Source of the DNA: CAYLZO01 sp964387775
GTDB lineage: Bacteria > Chloroflexota > Anaerolineae > JAAYZQ01
Length of the DNA stretch: 13,095 nucleotides
NCBI GenBank assembly: GCA_964387775.1
Contig: CAYLZO010000151.1
Coordinates: 1-13,095, forward strand
Direction of reading: 5' to 3'
Positions 1 through 6,106 of this stretch are shown here, in pieces. The notes below the pieces were generated by a model, which was given only the letters and a program-made list of their open reading frames with translations, did not search any database and was not told the origin of the DNA. How positions within the stretch are numbered: position 1 is the first letter of the stretch; each line of letters starts with the position of its first letter. The translations under genes were made by a program, and so were the position numbers.

Positions 1-81
1 AGGAAGGCGAGGCTACAGAACTCTAACAAAGTTTTAATGTTCAGCTCTGAATTTCTTAACATTCTTCTAACAAAAATCCGT

Positions 82-87
82 TATAAT
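82..87 (+). promoter_or_regulatory. Probable sigma-70-type -10 box for the Hsp20 genes
   Basis: A perfect TATAAT lies about 55 bp before the first Hsp20 start, in an AT-rich stretch (roughly 20-90) that contrasts with the GC-rich genes. No good -35 hexamer sits at 17 bp; TTAACA at 56-61 is the nearest match but the spacing is 20 bp. Transcription would start near 93-95, giving a leader of about 47 nt. The nonamer TCTAACAAA occurs twice (22-30 and 66-74), the second copy lying in the promoter spacer, and could be a regulator site. Confidence 0.6.
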
Positions 88-141
88 AGAGGTGTGTTTT
101 AGACGGGAGACGAACGACTAGATCACAAGGAGGCTATGGGA

Positions 142-594
142 ATGGCTGGTGCAAACCGCTGGGAAGATTGGGCCTTGCGGGTGCAGGGAGGGAATCTTGC
201 GCGCGAGAGAGCCCAGTTGGCGCGGCAGGCAGGACGACCGGCAGCACAAGGGACCGCCAGGGTCTTTCCCTCGATCATCGTTTCTACCAACCAAGACCAG
301 TTGATCGTGCGGGCCGAAGTACCTGGTATGAAGTTGGAGGATTTTGAAATCAACGTGTCAGGGGATACGTTGATGATTCAGGGGGTTCGGCTCACCGGTG
401 AGGGCCGGGAGGGCGGTTGGTACCATCGCCGCGAGCGGGAAAGTGGCGGATTCAGCCGCGCCGTCCGGCTGCCCGAAGCCGTTGACGGAAACCGAGCCGA
501 AGCGACCTACGACGCCGGGGTACTTACGATCTCGCTACCCCTCAGAGAGACGGCCAAGCCCCAACGCATCCCCGTCCAGATGGTCGAAGGATAG
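142..594 (+). CDS. Small heat-shock protein, Hsp20/alpha-crystallin family (first of two)
   Basis: An ATP-independent holdase chaperone of about 150 residues, expected to bind unfolding proteins in the cytoplasm as an oligomer. The alpha-crystallin domain covers roughly residues 45-145. Visible marks are the AEVPGMKLEDFEI strand region, the GGFSRAVRLP segment, and the closing A-x-x-x-x-G-V-L motif (ATYDAGVLTISLP) near the C-terminus. A PQRIPVQ tail supplies the I-x-V-type anchor seen in this family. An in-frame ATG at 136 also exists, but the ribosome-binding site GGAGG at 129-133 is only 2 nt from it and 8 nt from the ATG at 142, so 142 is preferred. The second Hsp20 gene follows 18 bp after the stop, implying one transcript from the TATAAT promoter. 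Family assignment is firm; client range is unknown. Confidence 0.93.
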   Translation: MAGANRWEDWALRVQGGNLARERAQLARQAGRPAAQGTARVFPSIIVSTNQDQLIVRAEVPGMKLEDFEINVSGDTLMIQGVRLTGEGREGGWYHRRERESGGFSRAVRLPEAVDGNRAEATYDAGVLTISLPLRETAKPQRIPVQMVEG

Positions 595-612
595 AGAAGG
601 AGGAGTTGGAGC

Positions 613-1023
613 ATGAGCGAAGGACAAGACATCGCCCTTTCAGAGAAACAAGCCGTTGATACCAACATCCATCAAGAATTGCGAAGCGGAAATTGGTTCG
701 TGCCGGCGACCGACGTCTATGAAACGCCCGACGAGGTCGTATTGATCATGGATATGCCGGGGGTTTGCTACGATTGTGTCCACATCGACGTCGTGGACGA
801 CGAGTTGGTGGTTACCGGGCACGTGACCCACGGCGAGGACATGGACGATTACGTGCTCTATCGCGAGTACGACGTGGGCCACTACCATCGCCACTTTGGA
901 TTGCCAGCGCCCGTCGATCGGGCCAAGATCGAAGCCGCTATGGGCGAGGGCGTGCTCACGGTGACCATGCCAAAGGCAGAAGAAGCCAAGCCGCGACGCA
1001 TTCCCATCAAAGTTGCTGGCTGA
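613..1023 (+). CDS. Small heat-shock protein, Hsp20 family, with a CxxC and many histidines (second of two)
   Basis: A second holdase-type chaperone of 136 residues, preceded by AAGGAGG at 597-603, 9 nt from its ATG. The alpha-crystallin domain runs about residues 30-132 and closes with GEGVLTVTMPKAEEAKPRRIPI, giving both the G-V-L signature and an I-P-I C-terminal anchor. It is clearly diverged from the upstream copy rather than a recent duplicate. Unusual for the family is C52-Y-D-C55 directly after the conserved D-x-P-G segment. Six histidines also lie in the domain (H57, H70, H73, H90, H92, H94), including a GHYHRHFG run. These could bind metal or form a redox switch, which is inference. 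The neighbouring genes encode thioredoxin-like and diiron proteins, which makes a redox link plausible but unproven. Confidence 0.93.
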   Translation: MSEGQDIALSEKQAVDTNIHQELRSGNWFVPATDVYETPDEVVLIMDMPGVCYDCVHIDVVDDELVVTGHVTHGEDMDDYVLYREYDVGHYHRHFGLPAPVDRAKIEAAMGEGVLTVTMPKAEEAKPRRIPIKVAG

Positions 1024-1030
1024 CCGGAAG

Positions 1031-1044
1031 GTAAGAAATCTTAC
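1031..1044. promoter_or_regulatory. 14-bp perfect palindrome after the Hsp20 genes
   Basis: GTAAGAAATCTTAC is a perfect dyad starting 8 bp after the second Hsp20 stop. Its AT-rich symmetry resembles a protein operator more than a terminator, and no T run follows. No binding protein is identified; the Crp-family regulator encoded just downstream is one candidate, but the site does not match the classic TGTGA-N6-TCACA form. Confidence 0.3.
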
Positions 1045-1081
1045 ACAAGACGCGTCCGAAAGATAGGAAGGAGCAGAGTTT

Positions 1082-1202
1082 CCCCCATCGTACAAGCGCA
1101 CTATGAGGGTAGAGCCCCGAACCGGGGACAGACGTAATCTGAACAGTCAATGGGGGTGACAAAGTAGTCTCCTGACAGGTTGAGAGAAAGTCGAAGGGAG
1201 AC
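1082..1202 (+). promoter_or_regulatory. Candidate structured RNA leader of the Crp-family gene, with a hairpin covering the ribosome-binding site
   Basis: By hand folding, CCCCCAT (1082-1088) pairs with ATGGGGG (1150-1156) and closes a junction holding three close-packed hairpins: CTAT/GTAG (1101-1112), CCCCG/CGGGG with loop AAC (1115-1127), and CAGA/TCTG (1129-1141). Downstream, GTCTCCT (1167-1173) pairs with GGGAGAC (1196-1202), burying the GGGAG ribosome-binding site of the start at 1211. Such a layout is typical of translational riboswitches or thermometers. I do not recognise a known class, and several arms are only 4-5 bp, so chance pairing is possible. Confidence 0.35.
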
Positions 1203-1210
1203 AGTGCACA

Positions 1211-1873
1211 GTGAGAACAATGGAGAGGAATGTAACCGAGATTTTTGGTCGTTTGGCTCAACAGAATGACGTCGTGAGCGAATCGATGCGGGTTCGCAGC
1301 TTTGAGGCAGGCGAGACAATTGCAAAAGCGGACGAGATGGCGCGTTCTTTATTCCTGGTTGCCAGTGGGCGGGTGCAGTTGTACCGCACGACGCAGGAAG
1401 GTCGGCGCTTTGTGACCGCGACTCTGGGCCAAGGGTCGATGTTCGGCGAGGACTCGATGTTGGGGGGCGAGGGTCCCGATACCAAGGCGGTGGCCCTGGA
1501 ACCCTGCACCATTTGGGTCATGCCCCGCAAGAAGGCGCTAGAGATCTCGTCGCAGAACCCGATGTTCGGTGTGGGGCTGATGCAGGCCATGGGACAGCGT
1601 GTTGTGGAGGCGGAGAATCGGCTAGAACGAATGGCCTATAGCACCATCGCTTCACGGCTGGCCGCACTGCTGCTCGAACTGAGCGGCGAGCAATCGGACG
1701 GGATCGTGCGCGCCACCCACCAGGAACTGGCCGACATGCTGGGGACCTGGCGCGAGACGGTGAGCAAGACGCTCCAAGATTTCCGGCGGCGGGGGCTGGT
1801 TGCGTCTGGCCGCCGGCAGCTTACCCTGTTGGACAGGGCCGGGCTTGAGCTGGAAGCCGGCGGTGTCATGTGA
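1211..1873 (+). CDS. Crp/Fnr-family transcriptional regulator
   Basis: A 220-residue DNA-binding regulator. Residues about 15-130 form the cyclic-nucleotide-binding-type beta-roll (VASGRVQLYRTTQEGRR, then GQGSMFGEDSML), followed by the long dimer helix (MGQRVVEAENRLERMA). The C-terminal winged helix holds THQELADMLGTWRETVSKTL, the expected recognition-helix pattern with R and E in place. The Arg-Ser pair that contacts cAMP in E. coli CRP is not evident (KAVALEPC at that region), and there is one visible cysteine, so neither classical cAMP sensing nor an Fnr iron-sulphur cluster is supported; the ligand is unknown. The GTG at 1211 is used because GGGAG at 1196-1200 is 10 nt away; an ATG at 1220 is an alternative but lies 19 nt away. 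It sits between chaperone and ferritin-like genes, so a stress regulon role is reasonable inference. Confidence 0.9.
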   Translation: MRTMERNVTEIFGRLAQQNDVVSESMRVRSFEAGETIAKADEMARSLFLVASGRVQLYRTTQEGRRFVTATLGQGSMFGEDSMLGGEGPDTKAVALEPCTIWVMPRKKALEISSQNPMFGVGLMQAMGQRVVEAENRLERMAYSTIASRLAALLLELSGEQSDGIVRATHQELADMLGTWRETVSKTLQDFRRRGLVASGRRQLTLLDRAGLELEAGGVM

Positions 1874-1901
1874 AGTGTCGTTTTCCGAGTTGGCGATTCT
1901 G

Positions 1902-1910
1902 TGATATACT
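1902..1910 (+). promoter_or_regulatory. Extended -10 promoter candidate before the ferritin-like gene
   Basis: TGATATACT matches the extended -10 form TG-n-TATAAT with one change in the hexamer (TATACT at 1905-1910). The -35 region is weak (TTTTCC around 1881-1886), as often tolerated by extended -10 promoters. A start near 1917 would leave about 90 nt of leader containing the 1950-1975 hairpin. Confidence 0.45.
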
Positions 1911-1949
1911 AGAAGCCAGTGAGCCACGATGCTGAAAGAACAAAGTAGA

Positions 1950-1975
1950 AGGGATCAGGTCCTGGCCTGATCCCT
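1950..1975 (+). terminator. Perfect 10-bp hairpin between the Crp-family and ferritin-like genes
   Basis: AGGGATCAGG (1950-1959) and CCTGATCCCT (1966-1975) form a perfect 10-bp stem around a TCCTGG loop. An A-rich tract precedes it, but only CATCATT follows, so it lacks the T run of a strong intrinsic terminator. It may terminate the regulator transcript weakly, or act as a leader hairpin for the next gene if the 1902-1910 promoter is real. Confidence 0.45.
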
Positions 1976-2005
1976 CATCATTACGAGAGGCTGGGAATTC
2001 CGTCT

Positions 2006-2536
2006 ATGAAAGACACCGACCAGAGGCTAACCGCCATCCGGCACGCCATCCAGAACGAAATTGCCGGCCAGAGCTTTTACAGCGACGCTGCCTTGCACTG
2101 CATCGATCCCTGGGCCAAAGAAGTGTTTGCCATCCTGGCCGACGAAGAAAACAGGCACACCCAGTTGTTGCTGGCCGAATACGAATCGCTCAAGGCCAAA
2201 GATCGCTGGCTCGACGTCGAGACGGCCATTGCCCGGGGAGCGGAAATGGACATCACCCGGTTCACCTTCGCGAAAGACGAACCGGCAGAGGACCTCTTTC
2301 CCACACAGGTGTCGGCCGCGGAGGTCATCGACCGGCGCGCCGACGACCTGGACGCGCTGGCATTTGGCATTCAGTTGGAGGAAAAAGCCATTGCCTTGTA
2401 TTCCGAGTCGGGCCGTGCTGTGCAGGACCCGGCTGCCAAAGCCGCCTACGACTTTTTGGTCAAAGAGGAAACACGTCACTATCACCAATTGAAAAATCAG
2501 TGGGAAAAGCTGGCCGGACGGGCGTGGACGGGCTAG
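2006..2536 (+). CDS. Ferritin-like diiron protein, rubrerythrin family (two half-sites, no rubredoxin domain)
   Basis: A 176-residue protein predicted to form a four-helix bundle holding two iron atoms. Each half supplies one helix Glu and one ExxH: E18 with E48-N-R-H51, and E125 with E155-T-R-H158. In both halves the first Glu is followed seven residues on by Tyr (Y25, Y132). This is the ligand set of rubrerythrin/YciF-type ferritin-like proteins, which reduce peroxides or handle iron and oxygen. There is no C-terminal CxxC rubredoxin domain, so an outside electron donor would be needed. A linker of about 45 residues (70-115) separates the halves. The fusion protein encoded 42 bp downstream carries the same motif spacing at the same residue numbers and a thioredoxin domain that could be that partner (inference). 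The ribosome-binding site is weak (GGGA at 1993-1996, 9 nt before the ATG). Confidence 0.88.
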   Translation: MKDTDQRLTAIRHAIQNEIAGQSFYSDAALHCIDPWAKEVFAILADEENRHTQLLLAEYESLKAKDRWLDVETAIARGAEMDITRFTFAKDEPAEDLFPTQVSAAEVIDRRADDLDALAFGIQLEEKAIALYSESGRAVQDPAAKAAYDFLVKEETRHYHQLKNQWEKLAGRAWTG

Positions 2537-2578
2537 ATCGCCCATCCGGAAAACCGAGGAGAGGAAAAGGAGTCACCC

Positions 2579-4876
2579 GTGAAAGCACTGAACGAAATCC
2601 CCGAAGCCTGGCGACTGGCCATCCAGCGAGAAAAAGACGCCGAGGAGCTCTACGCCCGCATGGCCGAGTCGGCCACCGACGAGGGCACCCGCTCCCTTTT
2701 TGAAATGCTCGTCGAACAGGAGCGCAGGCACCACGACCTATTGGAGGCCGAGTACCGGCGCCTCTTTGAGCCCGACCTGGAGCTAGCCAAGGAGCGCGTG
2801 CCCATCGCCTGGTACGAGTGGCACGAAGAATCCTTCGAGCTGGCCGAGACGTTGGAACTGCCGGTGATGCTCTACATCACCGCCCCCTGGTGCGAGCCCT
2901 GCCACCTGATGGAAGAAACCACCTTTGCCGATCCGGACGTGGTGGTGACCCTCAACGACGAATTCATCCCCATCCTGGTCGACGCCGACAAGCGCCCCGA
3001 CGTGGACCGCCGCTACAACAAGGGCGGCTGGCCGACGACAGCCTTTCTCAACGCCGAGGGCGAGGTCATCGAAAGCCACAATTTCCTGACGACCGAGGCG
3101 ATGGCGCAGGTTTTGGAGCGCGTCCAGGCCCGCTTTGCCGGCGAGGAAGTGACCACCGGGCCAACCATCGGCATCCGGCCCGGCGTACAACTGGCGGAGC
3201 TGGAAGAGCAGCCCGAGGCCGTCGGCGAGCTTGCGCCCGACATCGTCGAGGGGGTCGCTCGAACCGTCGCCGCCGCCTTTGACGAGGAGCACGGTGGCTT
3301 TGGCGACGCCCCCAAATTCCACCACGCCGACGTACTGGAGTTTGCCCTGGCCCTGGCCCACCGCACCGGCGACGAAACCCTGGGCCGGATCGTCCACCAA
3401 ACGCTGGAGGCCATGGCCCACGGCAGCCTCTACGACAAGGTGAAGGGCGGCTTTTTCCGCTACGCCACCCACGCCGATTGGACCGAGCCCCACCACGAAA
3501 AGATGGCCGGCGACCAGGCGCAATTGCTCGGCCTCTATTTGCGCGCCTACCAGGCCACCGGCCGGCCTGTCTATCTCGACATCGCCCGGGGCGTTCTGGG
3601 CTACGTGGACGAGGTCCTCTGGGACCGAGATCGGGGGTTTTTCTACAGCAGCCAGAAGGCCGACCCCGACTACTATGCCCTGAGCGCCGAGGAGCGGGCC
3701 GAGCGCGAGGCGCCCTACGTGGACAAGACGGCCTACACCGAGCGCAACGCGGCCATCGCCTCGGCCTATATGCTGACCAGCGCCGTGCTCGACGATCCCC
3801 GCTACGCCGACCTGGCCATCCGCGCCCTGGAATACGTCTGGCAAAAGAGCTACCGCGAGGGCCTGGGCCTGCATCACTACTTTGACAATCAGCCCCACGT
3901 GCCCGGCCTGCTGGCCGACCAGGTGAGCATGGCCCGCGCCTGGCTCGACGCCTACGAGCACTTTGGCCGCGAGGTCTACCTCCAGCGCGCCGAGACGCTG
4001 GTGCGCTTTGCGACCAACGCCCTGCGCGACGACGACGGCCGCTATTTCGACACCGTCGCCGCTCCCGAGGCCATCGGCCGGCTGCGGCGCCGCGAAAAAC
4101 CCTTCTGCGAAAACGTCCAGGCTGCCGAGACCAACCTGCGCCTCTACCGCCTGACCGGCCGCGAGGAATACCGCCAATCGGCCCAGGAGACGCTGGAGGC
4201 CCTGCTGCCCTACTATGGCGAAATGGGCTACGAGGCGGCCAGCTTTGCCCAGGCCGTGGATCGCTTTTTGCGGCGGCCCCTCATCATCACCGTGGTGGGC
4301 GAGAACGAGGACCCAACGCGGGAAGAGCTCCTGCGGGCGGCCCGCCGCGCCTACGCCTCCAACCGCGTCGTCCAGGCCGTGGACCCGCGCTGGGAGCCGA
4401 CGCGCCTGGCCCGCCTGGGCTATCCCGAGGCGCCGGCCCCGGCGGCCTACGTCTGCCTGGGCACCCTCTGCGCCCGCCCCACCGCCGACCCCGACGAGAT
4501 CCTGGCCCAGGCCCAGGCCATGGTCGGCCAGGAACGGGCAGGGGAAGCCACCGGCTGGACCTATCGGGGCTACGTCGTGGACGAGGGCTTCAAGCCGGAG
4601 CCCGGCGAGCGGTTCCAGTACTTCCTGCGCATCTTTAAAGACGACGAGCGAATCTTCCGCTACTGCGTCTGGACCTCCAGGGAGGCGGCGGAAACCCGCT
4701 GGCCCGACCTCGACCTCAGCGCCGAGGCGGGGCAGGACGAGCTCCGGGAGCGCATGAGCCAGGTAGGACACGAGCGGGTCAAGGCCAAGATCGACGAAGG
4801 CGCCTTTGAGAACTGGCTGCTCGACCTGCGCGGCGAGGGCGAAGAAGAGGTCATCCTAAAGGAAAAAGACGAGTGA
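2579..4876 (+). CDS. Fusion protein: ferritin-like half-bundle + thioredoxin (YyaL/DUF255, Thioredox_DsbH) + alpha/alpha toroid + unknown tail
   Basis: A 765-residue multidomain protein, translated from GTG with AAAAGGAG 6 nt upstream. Residues 1-62 are a ferritin-like half-bundle (E18, Y25, E48-R-R-H51) that aligns without gaps to the first half of the upstream 176-residue protein. Residues about 75-200 are a thioredoxin fold with active site C105-E-P-C108 and the cis-proline segment G150-W-P-T153; VDADKRPDVDRRY matches the VDREERPDID block of the YyaL/SSP411 family. Residues about 215-650 are the family's six-hairpin toroid (FDEEHGGFGDAPKF, then TEPHHEKMAGD). Residues about 658-765 are an acidic, helix-rich tail I cannot assign. 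The usual family CHWCH site is CEPCH here. No signal peptide, so cytoplasmic. Family members are of uncertain function; thiol-disulfide or reductant supply to the diiron partner is inference. Two half-bundles would have to dimerise to make a diiron site. Confidence 0.9.
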   Translation: MKALNEIPEAWRLAIQREKDAEELYARMAESATDEGTRSLFEMLVEQERRHHDLLEAEYRRLFEPDLELAKERVPIAWYEWHEESFELAETLELPVMLYITAPWCEPCHLMEETTFADPDVVVTLNDEFIPILVDADKRPDVDRRYNKGGWPTTAFLNAEGEVIESHNFLTTEAMAQVLERVQARFAGEEVTTGPTIGIRPGVQLAELEEQPEAVGELAPDIVEGVARTVAAAFDEEHGGFGDAPKFHHADVLEFALALAHRTGDETLGRIVHQTLEAMAHGSLYDKVKGGFFRYATHADWTEPHHEKMAGDQAQLLGLYLRAYQATGRPVYLDIARGVLGYVDEVLWDRDRGFFYSSQKADPDYYALSAEERAEREAPYVDKTAYTERNAAIASAYMLTSAVLDDPRYADLAIRALEYVWQKSYREGLGLHHYFDNQPHVPGLLADQVSMARAWLDAYEHFGREVYLQRAETLVRFATNALRDDDGRYFDTVAAPEAIGRLRRREKPFCENVQAAETNLRLYRLTGREEYRQSAQETLEALLPYYGEMGYEAASFAQAVDRFLRRPLIITVVGENEDPTREELLRAARRAYASNRVVQAVDPRWEPTRLARLGYPEAPAPAAYVCLGTLCARPTADPDEILAQAQAMVGQERAGEATGWTYRGYVVDEGFKPEPGERFQYFLRIFKDDERIFRYCVWTSREAAETRWPDLDLSAEAGQDELRERMSQVGHERVKAKIDEGAFENWLLDLRGEGEEEVILKEKDE

Positions 4877-4961
4877 AACGTAAAACGTAAAACGTAGGCT
4901 CGCAGTAAATGCTTACGTTTTACGCTTTACACAATACGTTTTACGCTATACGCAATACGTT
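4876..4961. repeat. 7-bp tandem repeat array (AAACGTA family) forming a long hairpin
   Basis: Three perfect AAACGTA units (4876-4896) overlap the last base of the stop codon. After a 16-nt spacer come seven units of the opposite-strand sense with variation (TTACGTT, TTACGCT, TTACACA, ATACGTT, TTACGCT, ATACGCA, ATACGTT; 4913-4961). Because the two blocks are inverted, 4880-4896 pairs with 4914-4930 over 17 bp with one mismatch. The hairpin starts 3 nt after the stop; it is AT-rich with no T run, so it is not a classic terminator but could stabilise the mRNA 3' end. Confidence 0.85.
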
Positions 4962-4995
4962 CCGACACCGTCGTCGTCCTCACCGCCGAGACCCG

Positions 4996-5022
4996 AATAC
5001 TCAATACCCAATATCCAGTCCC
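4996..5022. repeat. Short 7-bp repeat array (AATACCC/AATATCC family)
   Basis: Units AATACTC, AATACCC, AATATCC and a truncated AGTCCC run directly into the AAAGGAGG ribosome-binding site (5023-5030) of the next gene. An 11-bp core, CCCAATATCCA, recurs inside the coding region at 12314-12355 on the other strand. Confidence 0.65.
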
Positions 5023-5036
5023 AAAGGAGGACGACC

Positions 5037-5954
5037 ATGTTGTTAATCGGAAACCAAATTCAACTTTCGCGCGGCCCCCTGGCCGCTGCCGTGGACCAGC
5101 GCTACGACCTGCTGCTCAAGACCCTCGCCCGCCGCCAGATCGAAGCCGGAGCCAACTGGCTCCTGGTGGACATGGGCCCCCAACGCCGGGGCGACCCGGG
5201 CGACGCCGGCTGGCTGGTCGAGACCATCCACGACGAGATCTGCGTGCCGCTGGCCCTGCGCAGCGACGACCCCGCCGCGCTGGAGGCCGGCCTCGAGGCT
5301 GCCCGCGATCAAATCCTCATCGACGCCACCCTGCCCGGCATCGACGACCTCGAACCCTACCTCGACCTGGCCCGGCGCTACGGCGCGGCCCTCGCCTTTT
5401 CGGCCTGTCCCAAGGGCCTGCCCACGCCCACCGAGGAGCGGATCACGCGCGTCACCGAGACCCTGCTGCCCCAGGTGCTCGACGCCGGCCTCTCGCTGGA
5501 GGACGTCTACGTCGATCCGCTGACCACGGCCCTGACCTGCGACCAGCCGATGGTGCCCGTCGCCGTCGAGACGCTGCGCCTGCTCAAGATCGCGGCCGAG
5601 CCGGCGCCCAACACCCTCGTCCACCTGGACGACGTGGCCGACGGCGCGGCCGACGCCGCCAAGCCCTACCTCAGCCAGGCCTACCTGACCCAGCTCCTGG
5701 CCGCCGGCCTCGACGCCCTGGTAGCCAATGCCCTCGACCCCGATCTGATGGAGGTGCTGCGCGTCGTCCGCGAGCGCGACGCTACGACCGGCTACGACCG
5801 GCTGCTCCTCCGCCTCTTTGACGTGACCAAGGCCGAGGTGGAGCTGGACCCGGCCTTCATCGACGCGTCGGACCCGGAGCAGGTCAAGCTGCTCAAGACG
5901 GTCAAGGTCCTCAACAACAAGACCCTCTACGCCAACTCGTACTTGAACGCCTAG
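5037..5954 (+). CDS. Pterin-binding-domain protein resembling methyltetrahydrofolate:corrinoid methyltransferase (AcsE/MeTr-like), divergent
   Basis: A 305-residue predicted TIM barrel. The best family marks are GANWLLVDMGP (for the usual GAD.LDVN.G), VPLALRSDDPAALEAGL (for PL-CIDS-x-A-LEAAL), KGLPTPTEERI, LEDVYVDPL (with D160) and the C-terminal AGLDALVANALDPDLMEV. The family passes a methyl group from methyl-tetrahydrofolate to a corrinoid protein in the Wood-Ljungdahl pathway. Several functional spots are changed: the N-terminal ERIN-type start is GNQIQLSRG, and the Ser-Asn-Val-Ser loop carrying the N5-contacting Asn is H197-L-D-D-V. Residues about 255-305 are an extra C-terminal segment. 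No corrinoid protein, acetyl-CoA synthase or other folate genes are nearby. Start is secure: AAAGGAGG lies 6 nt before the ATG. Fold assignment is likely; the activity is uncertain. Confidence 0.75.
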   Translation: MLLIGNQIQLSRGPLAAAVDQRYDLLLKTLARRQIEAGANWLLVDMGPQRRGDPGDAGWLVETIHDEICVPLALRSDDPAALEAGLEAARDQILIDATLPGIDDLEPYLDLARRYGAALAFSACPKGLPTPTEERITRVTETLLPQVLDAGLSLEDVYVDPLTTALTCDQPMVPVAVETLRLLKIAAEPAPNTLVHLDDVADGAADAAKPYLSQAYLTQLLAAGLDALVANALDPDLMEVLRVVRERDATTGYDRLLLRLFDVTKAEVELDPAFIDASDPEQVKLLKTVKVLNNKTLYANSYLNA

Positions 5955-6031
5955 CTGACAGCTATCAGCCTACAGCCTACAGCCTACAGCCTACAGCCTA
6001 CAGCCTACAGCCTACAGCCTACAGCTTTCAG
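5955..6031. repeat. 7-bp tandem repeat array, eight perfect CCTACAG units
   Basis: The array begins immediately after the preceding stop codon with CTGACAG and CTATCAG, continues with eight perfect CCTACAG copies (5969-6024) and ends in CTTTCAG (6025-6031): eleven units in strict 7-bp phase. An identical core of 56 bp implies recent expansion by slippage. Confidence 0.92.
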
Positions 6032-6042
6032 CCAGGATGGCG

Positions 6043-6091
6043 CTGACAGCTGACAGCTGACGGCTGACGGCTGACAGCTGACGGCTGGCGG
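6043..6091. repeat. 7-bp tandem repeat array, CTGACRG family
   Basis: Seven units in phase (CTGACAG, CTGACAG, CTGACGG, CTGACGG, CTGACAG, CTGACGG, CTGGCGG) follow the CCTACAG array after 11 bp and stop 6 bp before the GGAGG of the lyase gene. Its first unit type, CTGACAG, also opens the neighbouring array, so the two probably share an origin. Confidence 0.9.
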
Positions 6092-6106
6092 CTCTTTGGA
6101 GGAGTG

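Noticed and set aside
97..130. A fourU-type RNA thermometer in front of the first Hsp20 gene (TTTT at 97-100 opposite AAGG at 127-130)
   Set aside because: Only four pairs, two of them G-U, with no extension on either side; too weak to claim.
640..1101. A 153-codon minus-strand frame over the second Hsp20 gene
   Set aside because: Histidine- and valine-rich shadow of the Hsp20 gene; no start signal or motif.
2783..4771. A 662-codon open frame antisense to the thioredoxin fusion
   Set aside because: It mirrors the GC-rich third positions of the real gene, its protein is a low-complexity G/V/A/L/H mix with no motif, and the + strand gene has clear domains over the same span.
5955..6091. CRISPR array
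   Set aside because: The units are 7 bp with no spacers between them and no cas genes nearby.
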